From Emydura subglobosa (Eukaryota > Chordata > Testudines > Chelidae), in assembly GCA_007922225.1 (NCBI GenBank), contig ML679961.1:6617702-6681701 (forward strand): 64,000 nt of DNA. The letters run 5' to 3'. The position numbers and the translations under genes were made by a program. Shown here in pieces: positions 50,701-59,700 of this stretch. Position 1 is the stretch's first letter, and every line of letters begins with the position of its first letter. A model generated the notes under the pieces. The model had not been told where the DNA came from. It saw only the letters and a list, made by a program, of their open reading frames with translations, and made no database searches.

Positions 50701-53700
50701 GCTCTATTATGAGGCCAGGCGAGACAGGTGAAATTCTTATGTCACTTTCAGGCATATTGGCATCTTTGCATCTAAGGGACTCAGTTTCCTGTATAACTGA
50801 TTTCTTTCAGCACACTGGTAAGGAACGTCACTGTGCTTTAGCGCACCATCTGTAAAATGGGAATAACAGCACTTCCCTCCCACACAGAGTTGTTGGGATA
50901 AATACATTAAAGATTGCGAGGTGTTCAGAAACTATGGCAAGGAGGGCCATATACAGGACCTTAGATAGATAAATAAAATAAGATCCAAAACCATAATGCA
51001 GTTTTACGTTTCCTTTTGGTTAATTTTGTCCATGTATTTAACATATAGTGCAGTGGGCTCTTTATAAGGACATCAGGGTGCATTAAATAAGACCCACTTG
51101 ATTTTATTCATTTGCAGAGGAAAATGCTTAGCCAGATTATTAATGTATACGTATAGAGATATTACACAATAGTCACAAAAGCTAAATTAAATAATGCTAT
51201 GCATCCCTTTCAGATACGTTTTTGTCTGTCTTTTTACCACATAAATCTATAAGACTATAGTAACTTCTAAGCAGTCACCCACACAAACCACTTCAACAGC
51301 AGCAAACAATCAGATAAACGATACAGGGATGTTGCCCTCCCATTTTCCCTTTCAACAAAAGAAACACTAATAAGTCTAGAAATGAACAGGCTGACCATAT
51401 TTCTGCTCTCCTCTTACAGTAAAGAAATGCATGTGAGAGGAAAGTGTTCGTGTAACAAGTCTAGCAAAAAACCGACTACATGCAAACTGGTTTGAAACAA
51501 AACTGTACTTCCAGCTGAAGAGAGGTTTGTACTTGTGACACAGTTTCACTGATGCTGAATGTGACTATTATACAGAGAAAAGATCCTCCCAGCACAAACC
51601 CACACATAGAAGCTCTGAACTGGGGAGAGGAAAGCCTAACTACTGATTGGTAATCATGCCACAGGGAAAGCTTTCTAATCTCCACTGGCGAGGGAATCTG
51701 CCAAGCACGGGGTAGTTGATATTACAGAAGATTCTATTTTGGTTCAAGCCATATTTGAGACTCACTGTTTTAGGCTGTAGGTGTGTGACCCAGGGATTGC
51801 TCAGTGCCAACTGGCAGAGGGCACAGGAGATGCACAGGGTTTTACAGGGCTCCCCATAGTCAGACACATGCATATTAGTTCTCCAAAGAAGGGCATGTAA
51901 GGTCTCTACTGAGAGCCAGTAACCCACTGGCATTATAATCTTTTTGAAATGTATGGTATGGATAATATTTAAGGAGTTAGGTATCTATACCATAAATTAT
52001 GTTCTGAAAGTCTTTGGAGCTGAGGCAAGCAACCAGAAGATGACATGTCTCAGATAGGTTCCTTTCATATAAGGGCTAATTGACACTGTCTGGTCATATG
52101 TGTATTGTCTGCTTCACAATGGAGACTTATTTGCATACTGAGCCACAAGCTAATCAAATTTGTGAAATTAACAAGAGACTGCGAAATCTACAGAAAGGAA
52201 CAAGCAGCAGGATGGTCTCCAGTTTATGAATAAAGATCAAAGGACTGTGTTGATATATCTGGGGTTGCAAAGAGACACCCAGGTTTCTTTACCTAGGAAG
52301 CAAGCTGACAGTGTGTTTGCCTCAGAAATGGAGGGTCACAGGCAACCTGGCTGTAAGGATCTTTGGGTGAACAATACTTAGACATGAGAGGTCCTTGTTA
52401 ATTAAGTCTAGGCTCTAGAATGCAAGTTATGATTTTATTTTATATGCAACTAATTGTTTCCAATAATTATACCAGTTATCATTTGAATCTCTACCCTCTG
52501 TTAAAATATCCCTTTCCTTCTTTTCACTATGACCATATCTAACTGCTGTGTATTAATAGGAGTGATGATCCAAGGGAAAACTGGTGAGCTGTAGTGTCCT
52601 GCTTCCTCGGGAGCAGTGAATACTGTGAGTGTCCGGTAGAAGAGGCCCTGGAGACTCCAGTGGGATGCCCATCGCTACCCACTAAAGCGGGGTCCATGGA
52701 TGTCTAGAGGGACGTGCTTGCATTCCCCACGGCCAATTGCGTCAGGTTGCTGATCCACAGAAGGCAAAGATGAGGCATCCTCATGCTAAAGACAAGTGAT
52801 AGTGAGGTACCTAACAATCCCTGGTCCCCCCGGGAAGTGTCACAATGTGAAATACTATTTGCTTTCTGTAAAGATATTGCCTGGTGTGACAGACCAGGTC
52901 TATCACTTACGATTAGGACAGGAGCAGATCCTTGCCACCCCTTAAAATATGGTCGGGAGAGAAAGCAGGCAACTGGGTAAGCATCCTAACTTTTTTTCAT
53001 CCCAAATGGTTCCCTCACCAGTGGTTTTGTTTCTTCATTGCCCTCTCTCATTGCTTGGGAGATGTGTTGGGAGTCACCAAAGGTAGAACAGAAAGTCCAG
53101 ATTCCCCCACATGGACTGTATGGACCACCAGTTTGGAGCAGCCGGGAGGCACCATGTTGGCAGGACAAATAGGGAGATGTGTTTACGTCAATGACCAAAT
53201 GATCTGTTTCCACACATCCTAACTGGGATCCTGGAAACAATTTTCACAACAGGGATCTAACCTCTAACTTTTTCTTTCTTTCTTTAAGTGACATTTGATC
53301 TATGGACTGAGGGAGGCACATGGAGAAGGGTTTTGATTTCTTTCCCCAAAGAAGAAAGAAATATTCTGAGAGGCAGCATAAGAATAGGAAGCTCAGGGAC
53401 TGGTGGAGAAGGTTGTGGGAGAAGTCAGGGCCTCTTCTCCACTCCAGTCAAGTCTGTCTATCTATCTTAGGGGTTTATACTGCCATCCATTACCACAGTA
53501 CCTGAGCCCCTTCATATAAAATGAATAACTATAGTGAAGTCCTGAGCAGACTATATGGAATCTCTGGCACTTTTCCCCTTTTGGGGTAAAAACTCTACTT
53601 TGGGAAGGGTTTTTTGGAGCAGGAGTTTGTTGGGTGTTTTTGAGTGCATGAAGGTGCCAATATTGGAGGTTTCAAAGAAGATTTTGCAGTGTTTCCTAAA

Positions 53701-56700
53701 ACTGGGCTATGAGAACATTTTCTAAAATCAGGCCAGTACCATTTCTTTAAAAGGGTCTACATATATAGGATTGATTTTGTGCTATATATTTCTGTGCTAT
53801 GAATGAATTAATTTTTGCTGGCAATTTTTATACCACTGGGATTTCAAGGATTCCTTTGCACAGGTCACCCATTCAGACTGCTACATAGGCAGCCTCACAA
53901 AGGGTTTATGTTAAAAAGAACATAACAAATCACTTAGATAAACAAACACTTTTCATTCCATTTAAGAATAATAAGGCAACTTACTCTGCAAAAGGGTTCC
54001 TTTGCTTGTATCTCTTTTGCACTTATCAGTTTCAGATCTCGGACGTTGTTCAACAGCCCTCTTTCATACAGGGCTTTGAGTCTTGGAATTTCTTCTTGTT
54101 CAACAGCTACTATTAGCTTCAGAGAGGATGACAGAGTGCACAAGTCATCAGCATGGTAATAAATACATTTGCAGTGCATGAAAACGCACAGGGAACACTA
54201 CTATTCAGTGCATTAATGAACACAAGATCTTACTAAACACATACCAATACTCAGACAGCACTACCAACTCAAGGGAAACGTGAAAAAGACGTGCTTAGAA
54301 ACAATTTAAGTGACCTTCCCTGGAAGATATTTAAAATTAGTTCCGCAATAAGAATATAAGAAGGGCCATCCTGGGTCAGACCAATGGTCCGTCTAGCCCA
54401 GTATCCTGTCTTCCAACAGTGGCCAATGTCAGGTGCTTCAGAGGGAATGAATAGAACAGGTAATCATCACTGCCAAAGATTAGAGTGTGAAGGAAGCAGG
54501 GGGATATGGTTTTAAATCCTGTTGGGATCCTTTTACAAATAAAGTTTAACTTAACCCAGCAGCAAGAGAGTTTGAGATGTACATGAATGGGATAAAAAGA
54601 AAGACACACAGTGGGGTGTCCTAATATGGAATCTAAACTACAGATGTAGCCATTCACCTCAGTATAACATTGCCTTGCAGTGTTTTGGCCCAAGGAAGAA
54701 ATTCACTTGAATTCCTGCAAAAAGAAGGCAAGAGCATACTCACCCTGCAGGCATTACCATGTCCATGACCACTTCTGTTCACAGGAAAGCATTCCCTTGG
54801 TGAAATTACCACAACAGTGTTCAGGCTAATGGCACACTGTATACATATCATACAGTCGCAGTTTCCAAAGTTAGAGAGAGACGATGCGGCAGCTACTGTA
54901 CCTTGCCACACTGATTGTATGGAATTCCCTTTCGGTCACAGTACTCATAGCAGAGAGCAGCACCCTGCACGCACAATTTAGCTTTCAGAGATCCAGGTGT
55001 GTAGTAAATTCCACTATGAATAACACCACTGTTATGTCCACTCTGGTGGCAGGCTAAATAAGGAGAGAAATTATGCTATTAAAACACATGCGCCACGTAT
55101 CTTAAGAGTCACACACCACCTTCATTCTTTCAGCCACCAGAAAAATGATCAATTTAAGGCTGTGCCCTAATTAGATTCTACAGCAATAAGATATCTTAAA
55201 ATAATAACACACCACTCCAGGAGATTCCTGTTTCCTCCCTTCATTCAGGATGGCTTAGAAAATACTGATACCTAGACAACTACCACCACAGTGTATAATG
55301 CACTGAATTGACAGGAAAATGTAGTAAAGATTTTCTTCAAGCCACAGTCACGTACACATCAGTCCAGACTTTCTATATGTTAACACTCATCCTTAAAATG
55401 AAATAAGCCCACTGTACTCCATTGCCAGTGCGACCCCGAATGCCCCAGCATACTGGCAGCCCCGCTGGTCTCTGTGAAAGGTTTTCAAGTTTCTGTGAGC
55501 CAGCCCTGACTGTTACATTTTCTCTCTTAGGACGTGAAACAGAGGAGAGAGAGACAGGTTCCAAGAGTACTTTTATTTACCAAATTTAATTTCTTATTTG
55601 AAAAAGATTATACAACCTCCCCCTTAAAATGTTGATGCCGGTATCTTACTCCCATTCACTTGCCCACGCAACTGACAGCCTTCTCTCTCTTAAGGCTAAC
55701 GGTAAGACAAGGGCAATAAATACTTTAATAATAAATGGCCCAGATAGCAACAATGACCCAGCTGACGTGTCTATTTAAGTCATTCAGCTGTTTAAGCGTT
55801 ATCCACACGTTAGGTCACACTATTCTAAGTCAGCAGTTTGATTTACCCTCTTGAGATTCCTCAAGCCTTGTTTGGGGGGGTCTGTATAAGCACTTAGTGG
55901 CAGGAGATTGATTATTAGCAATGCAGCTGTATTTGCAAGTTCTTCTTACTTAGCTGAAGAACAAACAGCAAAATAAGGGCGCTTAGTCTGTCTTGTTTCG
56001 AAGTCTGGACAGACGACAGGCCCTGGTGTAACTCCAAATTCCAAGTGTCCCTAAACATAGATAAAGTAACCATCTGTGGTGTAAATAGGCACAAGTCCCA
56101 GTGGCAGTACTAACCAAACCCTGAAGGTAGTCATTGGAATAATTATTTTAGCTTTGACCTCAAAGCAAGACCACCTGTATTAAGAGCCAGGAAATTGGTG
56201 ACAATGACTAGAGAATTACCAGTCCCAGCTGTTTGTGGAGGTGCCATAGGTAGGGCTGCAGATTTGTCATGGCATTTTTTATCTAAAATCATGGAGCAGT
56301 CACGGTACATTAAGTAAAAGTCACATTTTTCATGTTTTTATTAAAAATGCCACGACAAATGAAGAGACGGGTCCCAGAAGGGGGAAGGTGGCTGAGAGCG
56401 AGCCTGTCCTGCATGCACCCACGTGATGGAGGGGCTTAAGGTCGCAGGATGCCAGGGCCCAATGCCACTCACTCAAACTTGGCCCAGAGGGGCAGCTGGG
56501 CCAAACCTGAGCAGTGCTGCGATCCTTTGCACCTGGTCACAATGCCTGCAGCAGGGAGCCCAGCCCAGCTCCATGGGACAGAGGCTGCAGAAGCTGCCAC
56601 TACAGGATGAGCTTATTAAAATCATGGACACAAAGACAAGTTACAGACAAATGGGAAAATCATGGTATCCATGACATTTTTCCCACCATGACAAACCTGC

Positions 56701-59700
56701 AGATCAAGCCATAGGCCTTCCTAGATTGATGATTTTCCAGCCACTGTGGTAGATGTAGTGGGGCATAACAGGGGTAAGCTCCATAGATGTAAAGAGCAAC
56801 TTTGCCTTTTGCATCAATTCAGCAGCACTGATGTTATTTACCCCTTACATAACACAAGAACCAAGGGTCACCCAATGAAATTAATAGGCAGCAGGTTTTA
56901 AACGAACAAAAGGACACACTTTTTCACACAACACACAGTCAACCCATGGTATTTGTTGCCAGGGGATGTTGTGAAGGCCAAAAGCATAACTGGGTTCAAA
57001 AAAGAATTAGATAAGTTAATGGAGGCTAGGCTGATCAATGGCTATAAGCCAAGACGGTCAGGGATGCAACCCCATGCTTTGGGTGTCCCTAAACCTCTAA
57101 CTGCCGGAAGCTGAGACTGGATGACGGGTGGATAACTGAGCATTACCCTGTTCTGTTCCTTCCCTCTGAATCGTCTGGCACTGGCCACTCTCGGAAGACA
57201 GGCTACTGGGATAGATGGACCAACTGTCTGACCCAGCATGTTGTACTTCTGTTCTTCTGACTAGTTGGGGCAAATCCCCAGTCAAGACAAGGCCAAAGAC
57301 TCATCCAAATGAGCTGTTATGCTCTTCCCCCCATGTTTGACAGGGCTGCACTGTGAAATTCTTCCAAAGGGGGACCCTTCATTCATTTCAGCAGCAAGGG
57401 CAGATAGATGCTGTCTTTCTCTCACTAAAAGAGCTTCCCATTTTTTGGTTAATTGTTTCCTCAATTCAATATCCTTAAAAGTGCTGTTTTAGTGTGTGTG
57501 TGTTTTTAATTAAAACACCTTACAGATTGACACCAGGAAACCGGCAATAACCAAATGAAGAAAATGCCAACTTCTTTGTCACACTCTGATACGGTGATGT
57601 GGATATCATACCTAACTCCTTCTCCTTTTCCAGCACGCTGAATGTGAGTGATGGGTGTCGCAGAATGAGCTCTCTGGCAGACGCAAGCCCCACAATCCCA
57701 CCGCCGACAACAGCCACATCAAAAGTGCTGTTTAAAAAAAAAAAGGGTCACATCAGATCTCAGATCTCACTAGTAACATGCTTCACATTTACATGGAAAG
57801 AAGGTTCATTTTAGCAAATGAACATTAGACACCTTTACAAACATCTTCTTGAAGATCCCCATCTTCTGAAATGTATATAAGAAGCCAGCTTGCTAAATCA
57901 TCCACTGATTTATGTATGAGTGACCTGCTTATTCATGCTGAGGAAAGGTGTGGGAATGTTAGGAAGAGAGAGTGGCGTGCTGAAAAATCCTGGAAGGGAA
58001 ACTGGAAATTGCTATGTGCAGAAGACTAGGTGGTTACAGAATACACCGAGAAAATGCATTGTTCAATGGAAAAAAAAAGTTTAACAAATCTGTAACTAAC
58101 AAGGCATACGTCTGTATTCACCCTGATTATTCTACGTGTGTCTCGCTTTCCCCAACCTCCATCTTCCTATTTTAGATTTGATGTTCTCCAGGGCAGGGCC
58201 TGTATCTGCCTGTGTTTGGAAAGGAGCTAGCACATTTTGGGTGCTATCACAATCACTAATAATGCTAAGAATACAGTAGATTTCATCAGTTTGCTCCTCC
58301 TTATTCTGATCGATGCAATTTTCCCTTCGATAATTTGGAATCAGCAAGGCCAAGGCTCCAACATGACAGCGTCAGGTCATTTTTCATTAACATGCAGGAA
58401 ATCCAGATTCTCAGTTCAAATCCATAACATACCCACTATTTAGCCAGGCTAGAACTTTAGAGCAGACTCACAGATGAGGCCACCACCACAGACCTTAGTC
58501 CAACATTGAGATCATCTGAATTTAATATTGTCTCATTGTTTCTTTGCACTCCCGTCTGTGTGTACCCACCTGTGGTCTCCTCTTATACTGAGATTGTAAG
58601 CTCTTCAGGGCAGGGACTGTCCTTTTGTTCTGTGTTTGTACAGTGCATAGCCTGAAGAAGCCCGAAACATGTACCAGGACCCCAAGGCACCATGATAATA
58701 CACATAATAACTATATTTTTAGGACAGTGACTGCACCCCCATGTTAAGGCTGATCATTATGAACTCAGCCAACAAGTTTACTCTACTCTGACTCACAACT
58801 CTCCTGGACACTTTCCTAATTCTCTCAAAGAGCAGAATACCCTATAATTATTTCTTAAATTACATACAAAGCATGTGCACTACAAGTAGTAAATTCTTGG
58901 GAAGAAAGAAATGTCCTGATCAAATATGTTTTAGAGCCATTCTAGGTTACAGCATAAATCCTTACTAACATTGAAGTCTTTAAATCAAGGTTGGCTTTCT
59001 TTTTAGAAGATAGGCTCCAGCTAAACCAAAAGGTATAGTCTTGATGCAGGAATTACTGGGTAAAACTATCACCCATGTTATGCAAGAGGTCAGACTAGAT
59101 GATCAAGATGATTTCTTTTGGCTTGAAATCTATGAATCGGTCACTCCAGTGGTGCATACAGGATGTCAGTTAAGCAAAAATCTGATGTGCTGTAAAGGAG
59201 ATTCTCTGGTGGGAACAGACCTCATTCTAAAATATCTACTTTTCTTTTTCAAAATCCACTCAGCTGTTAAAAAAACTGCAAGAAATCTCAACCAAAGCTA
59301 TTATTTTTGTAGGACCCATACAAACATGTTTTGTGCTTCTGTACTTACTTTGCAGTATCAGTTGAATAACAAACACCAGTCCTATAGCTATGAACATACT
59401 TGTTGACACTGACAAAGCCAATAAGAGACAAGCAAATAATGTCCTATTGGAATCTACCACATTAGAAACAGGAAGACAAACGGTATCTGAGTTTAGCCAA
59501 GATGAAAATAATTTCATCCAATGTATTTTTATTTTATTTGAAAATACTGTCTCCTGTGGTGCTATGGAGAATACCTCACTGCTGCTCATCACCACAGGAT
59601 GCACTTCTGGGGTTCATGTGTAGGCACCTGGGAGTTTTGGAGAAGACTATTTGAAAAGGAACTTAAAAACTGAGAAGGTTTCTGGATATTTGCATAGTGG

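Noticed and set aside
59041..59604. Opposed 121- and 114-codon frames in L2HGDH intron 1
   Set aside because: Partly CR1 tail, no recognised domain, no splice context; treated as chance.
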